Shown: one piece after another, positions 46,605 to 55,412 of the stretch
How the letters are laid out: every line of letters starts with the position of its first letter
Position numbering within the stretch: the stretch's first letter is position 1
NCBI RefSeq assembly: GCF_963676665.1
Contig: NZ_OY781378.1
Location: 62,001 to 126,000 of the forward strand
Reading direction: 5' to 3'
DNA length: 64,000 nucleotides
Source of the DNA: an uncultured Tolumonas sp.
Lineage (GTDB): Bacteria > Pseudomonadota > Gammaproteobacteria > Enterobacterales > Aeromonadaceae
Translations under genes and position numbers: made by a program
Notes under the pieces: model-generated
The model's input: only the letters and a program-made list of their open reading frames with translations
Told to the model about the DNA's origin: nothing
Databases searched by the model: none

Positions 46605-47474
46605 ATGCCTCCATTTCTTGTGGCTTTAACTCCAATACTCTGGGGAACAACCTATCTGATCACTGGTAAATACCTGTCGGATTGGCCCGCATTGTGGCTG
46701 TCGGTGATGCGCGCTATTCCGCCGGGGTTGTTGTTGCTGGCTATTCGCCCTGCGCGAGTACCGTGGCGGCAAGTGCCTTATCTGTTACTGATTAGTTTTT
46801 TGTATATCGGTGCCTTTTTCCCCTTGTTGTTTGTCGCGGCGTTGCATTTACCGGGATCAGTGGCCGGTACGTTATCGGCAACCTTGCCGCTGTTGTTGTT
46901 AGGGCTGCAATGGTTGTTTTTACGTAAGGTTCCGACGCGACAATCGTTATGTTGTTCTTTGCTGGGGCTGGGTGGCGTCATGTTGTTGCTGGGGCCGGGT
47001 GCCAGTTTAGATTGGCTCGGCGTAACGGCTTCACTGTTATCCGTGCTGTTAATTGGGCTGTGTAGTTTGTTGCTGCAACAACGGCCCTGGCAGGGGGAAT
47101 TGATCAGCTTCACCGGCTGGCAATTACTGCTGGGGGGCTTGATGATCCTGCCGCTGGCGTATTGGCAAGATGGTGCGATGCCGATGCCAGCCGGGGATGA
47201 CTGGTTTGGTTTGTTATGGTTGATCGTGCTGAATTCAGCGTTAGCTTATGTGTTATGGCTGTGGGGTATGGCGCATCTACCGTTAAACCGCTTAGGTTTG
47301 CTGACGTTATTAAACCCGATGACCGCCGTGCTGGCGGGTAGTTTTTTGATGCATGAGGCATTAAGTCGCCAGCAATGGATTGGGGTGGCGGTAGTATTTG
47401 CATCATTGTTGCTGGAATTATTGTTCCGGCCGAAACGCAAACAGCCGCTGATATCTGCAGATGTAACCACATAA
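46605..47474 (+). CDS. EamA/DMT-family transporter
   Basis: Inner-membrane drug/metabolite transporter with ten helices in two EamA repeats (289 residues). The first repeat has PILWGTTYLITGKYL and the second SALAYVLWLWGMAHLPLNRLGLLTLLNPMTAVLAG. Substrate is unknown; homologues export amino acids or other metabolites. Expression is probably controlled by the divergent MarR regulator. Confidence 0.88.
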   Translation: MPPFLVALTPILWGTTYLITGKYLSDWPALWLSVMRAIPPGLLLLAIRPARVPWRQVPYLLLISFLYIGAFFPLLFVAALHLPGSVAGTLSATLPLLLLGLQWLFLRKVPTRQSLCCSLLGLGGVMLLLGPGASLDWLGVTASLLSVLLIGLCSLLLQQRPWQGELISFTGWQLLLGGLMILPLAYWQDGAMPMPAGDDWFGLLWLIVLNSALAYVLWLWGMAHLPLNRLGLLTLLNPMTAVLAGSFLMHEALSRQQWIGVAVVFASLLLELLFRPKRKQPLISADVTT

Positions 47475-47477
47475 AAC

Positions 47478-47503
47478 ATCAGGCAGCTTCTGGGCTGCCT
47501 GAT
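47478..47503. terminator. Hairpin between the EamA and chemoreceptor genes
   Basis: ATCAGGCAGC (47478-47487) and GCTGCCTGAT (47494-47503) form a perfect 10-bp stem with a 6-base loop between two convergent genes. A clear U-run is missing. Confidence 0.6.
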
Positions 47504-47523
47504 CCGTAACAAAGCGGTTTTAC

Positions 47524-49191
47524 TTAGTAACGAAATTGTTTGACCAGATCCTGCAGTGCTTTACCGGACGAAGCCATTTCTTCAGTGGCCTGCGCGGATT
47601 TCACAGCGGCGCTGGAAAGCTCCTGCACGATATGCTGGATATTCTCCAGATTCCGGCTGATTTCTTCCGTCACGGCATGTTGTTCTTCCGCGGCGGTCGC
47701 GATCTGCAGATTCATATCATTAATCATCGTCACTGCATGATTGACGGTGCCGAGTGATTGTTCGATACGTGCGGTTTCCGCGACTGTTTCCTGACTGTGC
47801 TGTTGGCTGCTATCCATCGCATCGACCGCCTGACGCACACCTTGATGCAGGGTTTGCAGCATGCTGTTAATTTGCTGGGTGCTTTGTTGCGTTCTGCCGG
47901 CTAATGCGCGCACTTCATCGGCGACGACAGCAAAGCCGCGACCTTGATCACCAGCGCGCGCCGCTTCAATGGCTGCATTGAGTGCTAGCAGGTTGGTCTG
48001 TTCGGCAATACCTCGGATCACATCGACCACCGAGCCAATTTTGGCGGTTTCTTGGGCCAGCATGGTGATCACCGATGAGGCTGAATCGACCTCTTCCACC
48101 AAGCTGTTAATGCTATGAATGGCGGTATTGACTACATTGCTGGCTTCTTCCGAATTTTGTGCGGCTTCACTGGTTGCATTGGCGGCATTTGAGGCACTGC
48201 TGGCAACCGATTGTGCCGTGGCACTCATCTCGTTTACCGCACTGGCCACCTGCTCCGTTTCTTTACTGTGTTCCAGCATCTGACGCGTGTATTGCCCAGA
48301 AATGCGCGTCAGCGATTCAGTTTCACTGAAGATCCGCTGGCTGACATTACCGACTTGCGCGACCAGCTCCTGAATGCGTTCCACAAAATGGTTAAAGGCT
48401 TTACTGACATCACCGACTTCATCCTGACTTTCTATTTGCAGTCGTTGTGTTAAATCGCCTTCACCATTGGCAATATCATTCAGTGCAGCTACGACATGAC
48501 GTAAAGGAGAGCTTATTTTATTACCAATGACAGAAGTTATTATTAACGTCAATGCCATAATAATTAATGAAATCAACGAGACGCGTGCCATGCTGCTGCG
48601 TGTATCTGCTTCCTGTTTTAGACGTTGTTCAGCCAGAGTATTCTCTATATCGTCAATGTAAAATCCAGTGCCGAGCACCCATTGATATTTATCTAATGCC
48701 AGTGTGTAAGAAAGCTTGGATACATCCTTACCAATTGAGGGTTTATTCCACAAATATTCAGCGTAACCATCGCCACTGCGGGCTGCGTTGATGATGCTTT
48801 GAATGAAAAACTTACCGCCGGCATCTTTGGCATTAAACAAATTTTTGCCTTCGATTTCTGGTTTCGGGCCTAATACCTGATTCACACCGTCATAGTTATA
48901 AACGAAGAAATAACCATCTTTACCGTAACGTAACTGACGCAGGATTTTCTTCACTTGCTCGCGAATTTCTGGATTGTCTGGTTGTGCATATAAATCAGCG
49001 ATGGATGTCTGTGCTATTTGCAGATAAGTGCTGAGTTCGGATTTTTTATCTTCCATTAATTTGGTGCGCAACTCATTTTGTTGCGTCGCGATTTGAGATT
49101 GATTTAATAAATAGACGGTAGCGTTGATAGCAAAAATGACAAACACCAAAGGCAAAATGGCTAATAACAGGATCTTTGTTCTGATCTTCAT
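47524..49191 (-). CDS. Methyl-accepting chemotaxis protein with a Cache sensor
   Basis: Transmembrane chemoreceptor of 555 residues. First helix about 8-30, periplasmic single-Cache (sCache_2) domain about 40-185 with [23 protein letters not shown] and [15 protein letters not shown], second helix about 200-225, HAMP domain, and signalling domain with the conserved tip [20 protein letters not shown] followed by IEAARAG. sCache_2 domains commonly bind small organic acids; the ligand here is unknown. It is a single gene without che neighbours. Confidence 0.95.
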   Translation of the reverse strand: MKIRTKILLLAILPLVFVIFAINATVYLLNQSQIATQQNELRTKLMEDKKSELSTYLQIAQTSIADLYAQPDNPEIREQVKKILRQLRYGKDGYFFVYNYDGVNQVLGPKPEIEGKNLFNAKDAGGKFFIQSIINAARSGDGYAEYLWNKPSIGKDVSKLSYTLALDKYQWVLGTGFYIDDIENTLAEQRLKQEADTRSSMARVSLISLIIMALTLIITSVIGNKISSPLRHVVAALNDIANGEGDLTQRLQIESQDEVGDVSKAFNHFVERIQELVAQVGNVSQRIFSETESLTRISGQYTRQMLEHSKETEQVASAVNEMSATAQSVASSASNAANATSEAAQNSEEASNVVNTAIHSINSLVEEVDSASSVITMLAQETAKIGSVVDVIRGIAEQTNLLALNAAIEAARAGDQGRGFAVVADEVRALAGRTQQSTQQINSMLQTLHQGVRQAVDAMDSSQQHSQETVAETARIEQSLGTVNHAVTMINDMNLQIATAAEEQHAVTEEISRNLENIQHIVQELSSAAVKSAQATEEMASSGKALQDLVKQFRY

Positions 49192-49333
49192 GCAAGAGTC
49201 CTTCTCGACAGGTACTTACTTCTTAAATAGATCTATCTTTATAAAGACTATATGAAAATGAGATTGTTGTTTGTGAAGTCAGACTTAATTGCCCGAATTA
49301 TCACAACATATGACGGGAAATGAGAAATGAAAC

Positions 49334-49353
49334 GGCAGATATCGTTATCTGCC
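49334..49353 (-). terminator. Hairpin after the HlyU-like gene
   Basis: GGCAGATA and TATCTGCC pair around TCGT, 9 bp beyond the stop codon on the minus strand; the T-run that follows is weak. Confidence 0.5.
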
Positions 49354-49362
49354 AGTTTGTAT

Positions 49363-49644
49363 TTACTGAAACATGCTATCGCCACTTTGATCGATAAAGA
49401 TCTCGGCTTTACGCACCATCCATTGTGCTGCATCTTCTTTGCTGGGAAACAGATCAGAACGGATAAAGGTATGCGTCTTTAATTCCCCATTGATCTCTTT
49501 GCAGATCCGGCCAGCCAAACGATATTGACTGCCATCATCCATCGGTTCGGCATAGATCATATAGCCTTTATATTCGACCGGCTCAGCTTGCGGGGCAGGC
49601 GTTGATGCACCTGAAAATAGCGATTTGAATAATTTACTGAACAT
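49363..49644 (-). CDS. HlyU-like small protein (PF10115 type)
   Basis: A 93-residue protein similar to the short family annotated as transcriptional activator HlyU in databases, with VEYKGYMIYAEPMDDGSQYRLAGRICKE and THTFIRSDLFPSKEDAAQWMVRKAEIFIDQSGDSMF. It has no helix-turn-helix, so a DNA-binding role is not evident. The ATG at 49644 has AGGAG upstream. The function is uncertain. Confidence 0.7.
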   Translation of the reverse strand: MFSKLFKSLFSGASTPAPQAEPVEYKGYMIYAEPMDDGSQYRLAGRICKEINGELKTHTFIRSDLFPSKEDAAQWMVRKAEIFIDQSGDSMFQ

Positions 49645-49822
49645 AATAAGGCTCCTTTTTTCTCTATTCTGAACATATCGCATACTGACGGCAAATTCAT
49701 GCTTTTGTTGTCATTTTGTCGGCTTTGTAACGCCTAACCAACAGTTAACCCCTTGTTATTTCTATATGCAGCATCGGCATCGTTCTTGATAGGGTCTGAT
49801 AAAACAGATCGCAGGATGATGT

Positions 49823-51175
49823 ATGCGTACAGAATTAGATTGGTCGGAATATCAAGATCGTGGCATGGGCGATGCGTATGCGGATATTCCCAAGCAAGGT
49901 GGTGATTTTGCCAAAGCGGTGGCAGTGTGTATTCGCAGTGGTGTTTGCGAGCAGCACGGGCGCGGGGTGATGTGTCCCAGTTTCCGCGTTACTGACCAGC
50001 CATTACTGTCACCGGGTGGACGCGTGCAACTGCTGAAACGTGCCCTTAACAGTGATGAAGCGGCGCTGACCGCTGACACTGAATTAGCCGAAGCGATGGA
50101 TCTGTGTGTCGCTTGTAAAGGCTGTAAACGGGAATGCGAAAACAATGTTGATATGGCGCAGATCAAAATTGAATATCTGGCGCAGCAACTAAAAACGCAA
50201 CCACTATCGTGGCGCAGTCGGTTATTTGCCTATTCCCCAATTTGGTTGAATCAATATCCAATTCTGGGCTCGTTAATTCGCTGGCGGAATAAGTTGGCAT
50301 TGCTGGCGAAACTGGGTGAAAAATTACTGGGTATCGCGGCGAAAGTGCCATTGCCGGAAGCAACGCATAAACCCTTCTCGCCACAAGAACAGAGTTTCCC
50401 TCCCTTGGTGCCACACCCATCCGGCGAGACGCGGGCGGTGGTGTTATGGCTGGATAGTTTTTCCACCCTATTTGCGCCGCAACAAGCGGAGGATGCGCTG
50501 TATCTGCTGCGGTTGGCTGGTCTCACGGTGCATGTGGTGCACCCCAAATCCCAGCCGGGAGTGGTATTGGACAGTGGCCGCTCATTGCTGACATTTGGTT
50601 TGGTCAATGAAACCCGCCAGCTGGCGAAACAGCTGCTGAGCGTATTGTCGCCGCATGTGGCGGCTGGCTTGTCGATTGTCGGGCTAGAACCCTCCAGTTT
50701 GTTGATGTTACGCGATGAATATAAAACGCTGGGGCTAGGGCAACCCGCTGTCGCATTGGCCAAACAGGCGTTGTTGTTTGAAGAGTTTATTGCCGCGGAA
50801 CTGACGCGCGGTGGTTTTCAATTACCGTTTCAGGCTGGAAAAATCGCTCAACCGGTGTTGATCCACGGGCATTGCCATCAAAAAGCGATTGGTGCGATGA
50901 AGTCGGTACGCCGTGTGCTGAAAACCGTGCCTGAATTAGAGTTCAGTTTTATTGAATCATCCTGCTGTGGCATGGCGGGCACGTTTGGTCTGGAGGCAGA
51001 ACACGTTGACTACTCGCACCAGATGGCGCAGCAATCGTTGGTGCCAGCGTTGCAGGCGGCGCCGGCTGCATTGGTGGTCTCGAATGGTTTTGGTTGTGCC
51101 CATCAAATCAAAGTAACGGCTCAGCGAGCAACATTGCATTTAGCGACATTATTACGACAGGCTCTAGGTGAATAA
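49823..51175 (+). CDS. Stand-alone Fe-S protein resembling the C-terminal half of FAD-linked D-2-hydroxyacid dehydrogenases
   Basis: Predicted cytoplasmic electron-transfer protein of 450 residues. Two iron-sulfur cysteine groups are at the N-terminus (CIRSGVCEQHGRGVMCPSF and CVACKGCKRECENNVD), and the heterodisulfide-reductase-type CCG motif near the end (HGHCHQKAIG and SSCCGMAGTFG). This arrangement equals the C-terminal half of YdiJ-type FAD and Fe-S oxidases of about 1,000 residues, but the FAD half is missing. The gene has its own AGGAT ribosome site, so it is not just a truncated end. A partner flavoprotein is not next to it. Confidence 0.75.
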   Translation: MRTELDWSEYQDRGMGDAYADIPKQGGDFAKAVAVCIRSGVCEQHGRGVMCPSFRVTDQPLLSPGGRVQLLKRALNSDEAALTADTELAEAMDLCVACKGCKRECENNVDMAQIKIEYLAQQLKTQPLSWRSRLFAYSPIWLNQYPILGSLIRWRNKLALLAKLGEKLLGIAAKVPLPEATHKPFSPQEQSFPPLVPHPSGETRAVVLWLDSFSTLFAPQQAEDALYLLRLAGLTVHVVHPKSQPGVVLDSGRSLLTFGLVNETRQLAKQLLSVLSPHVAAGLSIVGLEPSSLLMLRDEYKTLGLGQPAVALAKQALLFEEFIAAELTRGGFQLPFQAGKIAQPVLIHGHCHQKAIGAMKSVRRVLKTVPELEFSFIESSCCGMAGTFGLEAEHVDYSHQMAQQSLVPALQAAPAALVVSNGFGCAHQIKVTAQRATLHLATLLRQALGE

Positions 51176-51181
51176 ATAAAA

Positions 51182-51215
51182 ACAGGCCGGGCGGAATGTC
51201 CGGCCTGTGCAGAAT
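51182..51215 (-). terminator. Terminator between the Fe-S gene and pfkB
   Basis: ACAGGCCGG (51182-51190) and CCGGCCTGT (51200-51208) form a 9-bp stem. On the minus strand a TTTTTATTTATT stretch follows, so it mainly ends pfkB; it may also serve the convergent Fe-S gene. Confidence 0.82.
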
Positions 51216-51230
51216 ACATTGTTGGGATAG

Positions 51231-52166
51231 TTATTGGGGTTGGTTCAGATATTCGTACAACTTGGCGGTGTCGTCTTTACTGCACAGTTTAGTGCCTTGA
51301 TTCATAGTGGCCGCGGTGCCAGCTGCAACACCAAACCGCACCATATCCACTAGCGGTGCATTGTCAGCCAGTTTCATAACCATAGCGCCCACCATACTGT
51401 CACCGGCACCCACGGTGCTGCGTTTCGTGACCGGTGGCGGCACCACTTGCACACACTGTTCGGCATCCACGCCTAACGCACCTTGCGGGCCTAGCGATAC
51501 CACAATCCGTTTTGCCGCGCCCTGACTGATCAGCAAGCGGGCGGCGGTGACGACTTGATCGGGTTGATCCAGTGTCTGACCACTCAACTCTGCCAGTTCT
51601 GATTGGTTGGGTTTCAACAGCTCTAAGCCGCCAAAAGCGACCGCCGCTTTCAGTGCCTCACCCGAGCTGTCGACTACACAACGCAAGTGATGATCTTTGG
51701 CACATTGCAGTAATTCCGTAACCGCTTGAGTGGTCATATTTGGCGGCAGACTGCCACTTAAAATCAGCAAACTATCGGCGGGGAGTTGGGCGATTTTTGC
51801 TAATAATTGCTGCCATTCGTTTTCGTGTAGCGCCGCGCCCGGTATCACAAAACGGAACTGCTCACCGGTCGCTTCCGACACCACATGCAGGTTTTGACGT
51901 GTCCAGTCATGCGCCGGCAATGCGTCAACGCTCACCCCTTCTTGTTGCAGCAGTTCCACCAGATGTGCGCCAGTTGGTCCACCGGCTGGCAATAACGCGG
52001 TGGCTTGTCCGCCCAGATGGGTGATCGCCCGCGCCACGTTGATCCCGCCACCGCCGGGTTCAAATACCGGTGTTTGGCAGCGTAGTTTTCCTTCCGGGTA
52101 AATTTTGGCTGTGCTGGTGGCGCTATCCAGTGATGGCGTCAACGTCAGGGTTACGATCAGAGGCAT
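51231..52166 (-). CDS. pfkB: 6-phosphofructokinase isozyme II (PfkB)
   Basis: PfkB/ribokinase-family enzyme that makes fructose 1,6-bisphosphate. It aligns through its length with E. coli PfkB: LTLTPSLDSATSTAKIYPEG, VFEPGGGGINVARAI, IVVSLGPQGALGVD and the catalytic STVGAGDSMVGAM. The 311 residues match. A YjbR-family gene lies 10 bp upstream, probably in one transcript. Confidence 0.93.
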   Translation of the reverse strand: MPLIVTLTLTPSLDSATSTAKIYPEGKLRCQTPVFEPGGGGINVARAITHLGGQATALLPAGGPTGAHLVELLQQEGVSVDALPAHDWTRQNLHVVSEATGEQFRFVIPGAALHENEWQQLLAKIAQLPADSLLILSGSLPPNMTTQAVTELLQCAKDHHLRCVVDSSGEALKAAVAFGGLELLKPNQSELAELSGQTLDQPDQVVTAARLLISQGAAKRIVVSLGPQGALGVDAEQCVQVVPPPVTKRSTVGAGDSMVGAMVMKLADNAPLVDMVRFGVAAGTAATMNQGTKLCSKDDTAKLYEYLNQPQ

Positions 52167-52176
52167 CTGAAGATCC

Positions 52177-52551
52177 TTAAATGGTTTTATCGGTGTGCAG
52201 TTCTTGCAGGGCGAGGCGTTCTTTTTTGGTTAATTTCGCGACGACCAGTTGATAGGAATCATCAATCAGACCGGTTAATTGCGTATCACTGAGTTCGCCG
52301 GATAACTCAATGGTATTCCAGTGCTGCTTATTCATGTGGTAACCCGGCTTGATGGAAACAAACATTGCACGTTGCAGATCAGCTTGCGCCGGATCAACTT
52401 TGAGGGTGATTTTAAGCGGCGTTTCCTGCCAGGCGACCAACGCATACATCTTGCCGCAGACTTTATAGACCAGCGCTTCCGGGCCAAATGGTAACTCTTC
52501 CGTCACCGCCAGTTTGTTGATCAGATAGGTTTTAAGTGAAGGCAGTTCCAT
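52177..52551 (-). CDS. MmcQ/YjbR-family protein
   Basis: A 124-residue protein of the YjbR (CyaY-like fold) family: LPFGPEALVYKVCGKMYALVAW, MNKQHWNTIELSGELSD and DDSYQLVVAKLTKKERL are typical. The role is unknown; some members bind DNA weakly. I start at 52551 with AGGA upstream; the frame is open to 52632. Probably co-transcribed with pfkB. Confidence 0.88.
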   Translation of the reverse strand: MELPSLKTYLINKLAVTEELPFGPEALVYKVCGKMYALVAWQETPLKITLKVDPAQADLQRAMFVSIKPGYHMNKQHWNTIELSGELSDTQLTGLIDDSYQLVVAKLTKKERLALQELHTDKTI

Positions 52552-52661
52552 AACAAAGGCAGTTCCTGTTGTGCTGAGCCGAAAAGGATGACTATGCTTT
52601 ACAACATAGTCCATTTTTCGAATGCAGCACAACGATGGATGTCACAACGTGACACGGCCCA

Positions 52662-53327
52662 TTAATGTTTACGGGAAAATACCCACAGCTCGCCTTTTCG
52701 TTTCAGTCGCACCGATTGACCACCAATCATCAAAAATATGCTGTTGGCGTGTGCAGGAACATCAAACAACCGAGGACCATGTTCGGGTGAAAACCAGACC
52801 AGACCGGGTGCATTCGTCAGTTGATGGTCGACTTCGTAATAACCCATAAATTTTTTCGAGCGCAAGCAATTGATGGTTGAGTTATTGGCGGCACAGGTTG
52901 CGCCGGATAACAGGGTCATTGGCGCACCAATCACGATGGTCGGGGAAACCGACACGACCGTAAAATGATAGGGCATTTTACGCTTACAATGGTCATATTC
53001 ACTGACGGGCCAGCCTTTTGCTTCTTTGGTTTTGGCCAGCGTGTCATCTAACTGCGCCACCAGATCGGACTGCGGCGCACTCTTGTCTGCATTGGTTGTG
53101 CTCGATGTTTGACACTCACACGGCTGATTCGCTGCGCATTTTGTCTTCGTGGCTTTCTGTTGTTTCAATACTTTTTCGGCATTGATCTTGGCTTGATTGA
53201 ATTCAAACCGAGTACAGCCCGATAAGGTAACTCCCCAACAAGTGGTGAGTAACAGCAGGCAATAGCCCGCATATTTTTTAGGTGCAAAGGCGAACCGATT
53301 TTTAACGAGCTGGATCTTCATGTACAT
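52662..53327 (-). CDS. Predicted lipoprotein of unknown family, paralogue 1
   Basis: Not a family I recognise. The N-terminal signal ends in a canonical lipobox (VTLSGC, about residue 38), so it should be an envelope lipoprotein. A linker rich in Lys, Cys, Ser and Thr (about 40-85) leads to a C-terminal domain of 130 residues that it shares with the gene at 54583: LVAQLDDTLAKTKEA, MPYHFTVVSVSPTIVIG, and WFSPEHGPRLFDVPAHANSI then a GQS...RKG ending. Two Cys around residues 145-155 are paired in both and may form a disulfide. The start may be 53327 or 53321. Confidence 0.7.
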   Translation of the reverse strand: MYMKIQLVKNRFAFAPKKYAGYCLLLLTTCWGVTLSGCTRFEFNQAKINAEKVLKQQKATKTKCAANQPCECQTSSTTNADKSAPQSDLVAQLDDTLAKTKEAKGWPVSEYDHCKRKMPYHFTVVSVSPTIVIGAPMTLLSGATCAANNSTINCLRSKKFMGYYEVDHQLTNAPGLVWFSPEHGPRLFDVPAHANSIFLMIGGQSVRLKRKGELWVFSRKH

Positions 53328-53402
53328 CTACTTCAAAGGCAAAAACTAGCTGCATGATAGCGTAATGCTGACTAAACAAAAGCCCGGCTGGTTTGCTCGG
53401 TA

Positions 53403-53756
53403 CTAGGCACTTTGCTCTTCGCGCATATTCACCAGTAATTCTTTATAACCATCGCCCCAATGTTTGAGATCCATCAATATCGGTTCCAGCGTGCGGCCAA
53501 ACTCGGTCAGGCTGTATTCCACCCGTGGCGGTACTTCGGCATACACTTCGCGATGCAGAATGTTGTCGGCTTCCAACTCGCGTAATTGTAACGTCAGCAT
53601 GCGCTGAGTGACGCCGGGCACCATGCGGTGCAGCTCGTTAAAGCGTTTTGTGCCACTCAATAAATGAAACAAGATCACGCCTTTCCATTTGCCACCAATC
53701 ACGGATAACGCCGCACTGACTGAGCAGCTAAAACTGTAAGGTTGTTGAGATGCCAT
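53403..53756 (-). CDS. HxlR-family transcriptional regulator
   Basis: A 117-residue winged-helix regulator: VIGGKWKGVILFHLLSGTKRFNELHRMVPGVTQRMLTLQLRELEAD followed by the PPRVEYSLTEFG wing, typical of HxlR proteins. A Cys at position 11 (SFSCSV) may act as a redox sensor as in QorR/YodB, but this is a guess. It is divergent from a nitroreductase and there are palindromes between them. Confidence 0.9.
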   Translation of the reverse strand: MASQQPYSFSCSVSAALSVIGGKWKGVILFHLLSGTKRFNELHRMVPGVTQRMLTLQLRELEADNILHREVYAEVPPRVEYSLTEFGRTLEPILMDLKHWGDGYKELLVNMREEQSA

Positions 53757-53769
53757 TTTTGTTCTCCAT

Positions 53770-53789
53770 TAGTATACAAAATGATACTA
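53770..53789. promoter_or_regulatory. HxlR-type operator candidate
   Basis: TAGTAT (53770-53775) and ATACTA (53784-53789) with an 8-base spacer, 13 bp before the regulator start. A further short inverted repeat, ACTTA-CTAA-TAAGT, lies near 53808. Confidence 0.55.
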
Positions 53790-53867
53790 CATCACATTTT
53801 TGTGCGTACTTACTAATAAGTTTGTTTAATGATACAACAAGAATGAATTTAATAATTGGAGCACAAC

Positions 53868-54527
53868 ATGACTAAACAACAGATCCTGGATGCATATGCA
53901 TTTCGTCACGCCTGCAAAGCATTTGATAGCGACAAAAAAATCAGTGATGACGATTTTGAACTGATTTTGGAAACCGGACGCTTATCACCCAGCTCATTTG
54001 GCTTTGAACCATGGCAATTTCTGGTGATGCAAAACCCGGTATTGCGGGAAAAATTATTGCCGCTGGTGTGTGGGCAACAGCAGGTTCCGACGGCGAGTCA
54101 TCTGCTCATTACCTTGTCGCGTCGTGGTGACAGTCTGAAACCGGGTAGCGATTATCTGACTGGCTTTATGCAAGATGTACAAAAATTGCCGGCCGAGATC
54201 GTGAAGATGAAAGGTGATTTTTACGCGTTATTCCATCGTGAGCTATTTCAGTTGGCAGGCGATGAACGCAAGATTGCGGATTGGGCGGCAAAACAAACTT
54301 ATCTGCCGATGGCAAATATGATGACGACGGCCGCGTTGCTGGGCGTCGATTCATGCCCAATCGAAGGTTTTAAACAGCAGGAAGTAGAAAATTTCTTAGC
54401 CCAAGAGATCGAGCTGGATTTAACCACCTTTGGTGTCGCACATATCACGGCCTTTGGTTATCGCAAGGCAGAACCGGCCAGAGCGAAAACCCGTCGTGCG
54501 GCGGCAGATGTCGTGCAATGGTATTAA
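53868..54527 (+). CDS. NAD(P)H-dependent nitroreductase-family oxidoreductase
   Basis: FMN-dependent oxidoreductase of 219 residues. The N-terminus AYAFRHACKAFDSDKKISDDDFELILETGRLSPSSFGFEPWQF is the nitroreductase FMN-binding region; TYLPMANMMTTAALLGVDSCPIEGF and TTFGVAHITAFGYRK complete it. Its natural substrate may be quinones or nitro compounds. I start at the ATG at 53868 (GGAG upstream); a TTG at 53856 is also open. The divergent HxlR regulator probably controls it. Confidence 0.92.
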   Translation: MTKQQILDAYAFRHACKAFDSDKKISDDDFELILETGRLSPSSFGFEPWQFLVMQNPVLREKLLPLVCGQQQVPTASHLLITLSRRGDSLKPGSDYLTGFMQDVQKLPAEIVKMKGDFYALFHRELFQLAGDERKIADWAAKQTYLPMANMMTTAALLGVDSCPIEGFKQQEVENFLAQEIELDLTTFGVAHITAFGYRKAEPARAKTRRAAADVVQWY

Positions 54528-54540
54528 ATCTGTAAACCCT

Positions 54541-54567
54541 CATGCCGGTATATTCCACGCCGGCATG
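54541..54567. terminator. Hairpin between the nitroreductase and lipoprotein 2
   Basis: CATGCCGG (54541-54548) and CCGGCATG (54560-54567) form an 8-bp stem between two convergent genes. U-runs are poor. Confidence 0.55.
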
Positions 54568-54582
54568 ACCTCTTCTTCCACG

Positions 54583-55251
54583 TTAATCCCGGCGGGTAAA
54601 TAGCCAGTTATTTCCCTTGCGTCTCAACTGCGCCGACTGCCCTGCAATGGCAAAAAATATCGTATTTGCATGGGGTGGCACTTTAAACAAGCGTGCACCG
54701 TGTTCCGGAGAAAACCAGATCAGACCTGAAGAGTAAGCAAATTGGGTGGCTATTTCATAGCGCCCAGAAAAGCGCTCAGAATGCAGATAGTTACACGACG
54801 AACCTACGGATGAGCAGTGATCTACCGCAGATGGTTGGAGCGGATATCCGACGACTATCGTGGGCGATAACGACAGGATCGTGAAATGATAGGGGAATTT
54901 ATGCTGGCCGTTGTTATTGAGCGGCCATGCCTGCGCTTCTTTGGTATGCAGTAAGGTGTCATCCAACTGTGCGGTCAAATCAGACAACTGAATTTTGTTG
55001 CTCTGACTATCGGCAAACGCCCACTGACAATCACTATCACGAACACTGGTCGCCGGACATTGGCGATAAAGCGGTGCAAACTGATTTTTGGCAATCAACG
55101 GTCCATGCCCTTTTACTTTCGTCCAGCCAGCCCCGTGATGTGAACAGCCAGTCACTGCGAAGAGCAAGAGAGAAACTAAAACAGCACAGCATTTATTGAG
55201 TAAGAGTGTTGTTGTGAAATGAGCGAATTTACCAATGAAAGACGTATTCAT
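54583..55251 (-). CDS. Predicted lipoprotein of unknown family, paralogue 2
   Basis: A paralogue of the 52662 gene. The signal peptide ends in the lipobox FAVTGC (about residue 36). The shared C-terminal domain shows LTAQLDDTLLHTKEAQAW, FPYHFTILSLSPTIVVG, and WFSPEHGARLFKVPPHANTI, with a GQS...RRKG ending and a pair of Cys in HCSSVGSSC. The N-terminal linker is different, with RQCPATSVRDSDCQW. No domain with known function is visible. Two copies flank the hxlR/nitroreductase pair. Confidence 0.7.
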   Translation of the reverse strand: MNTSFIGKFAHFTTTLLLNKCCAVLVSLLLFAVTGCSHHGAGWTKVKGHGPLIAKNQFAPLYRQCPATSVRDSDCQWAFADSQSNKIQLSDLTAQLDDTLLHTKEAQAWPLNNNGQHKFPYHFTILSLSPTIVVGYPLQPSAVDHCSSVGSSCNYLHSERFSGRYEIATQFAYSSGLIWFSPEHGARLFKVPPHANTIFFAIAGQSAQLRRKGNNWLFTRRD

Positions 55252-55362
55252 TTACCTTTACCAACAAGGTCAGAAAGAATCAGCATGATAACGCAATGCC
55301 TGCGTAACTGCGAAAATTACCGGCAAATAACATCGATTCATCAAGGGGTTGGATTGGGTGGC

Positions 55363-55388
55363 GGCTCTATCCATCGACGGATAGAGCC
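55363..55388 (-). terminator. Hairpin after nrdD
   Basis: GGCTCTATCC (55363-55372) and GGATAGAGCC (55379-55388) form a perfect 10-bp stem with a 6-base loop, 24 bp after the nrdD stop. No U-run, so the role as terminator is uncertain. Confidence 0.55.
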
Positions 55389-55412
55389 TGATTCTTTAGC
55401 TGATTTATCGTG

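Noticed and set aside
50251-50763. 170-codon minus-strand ORF inside the Fe-S protein gene
   Set aside because: It is a mirror ORF of a conserved coding region, low-complexity Ser/Asn-rich, without ribosome site.
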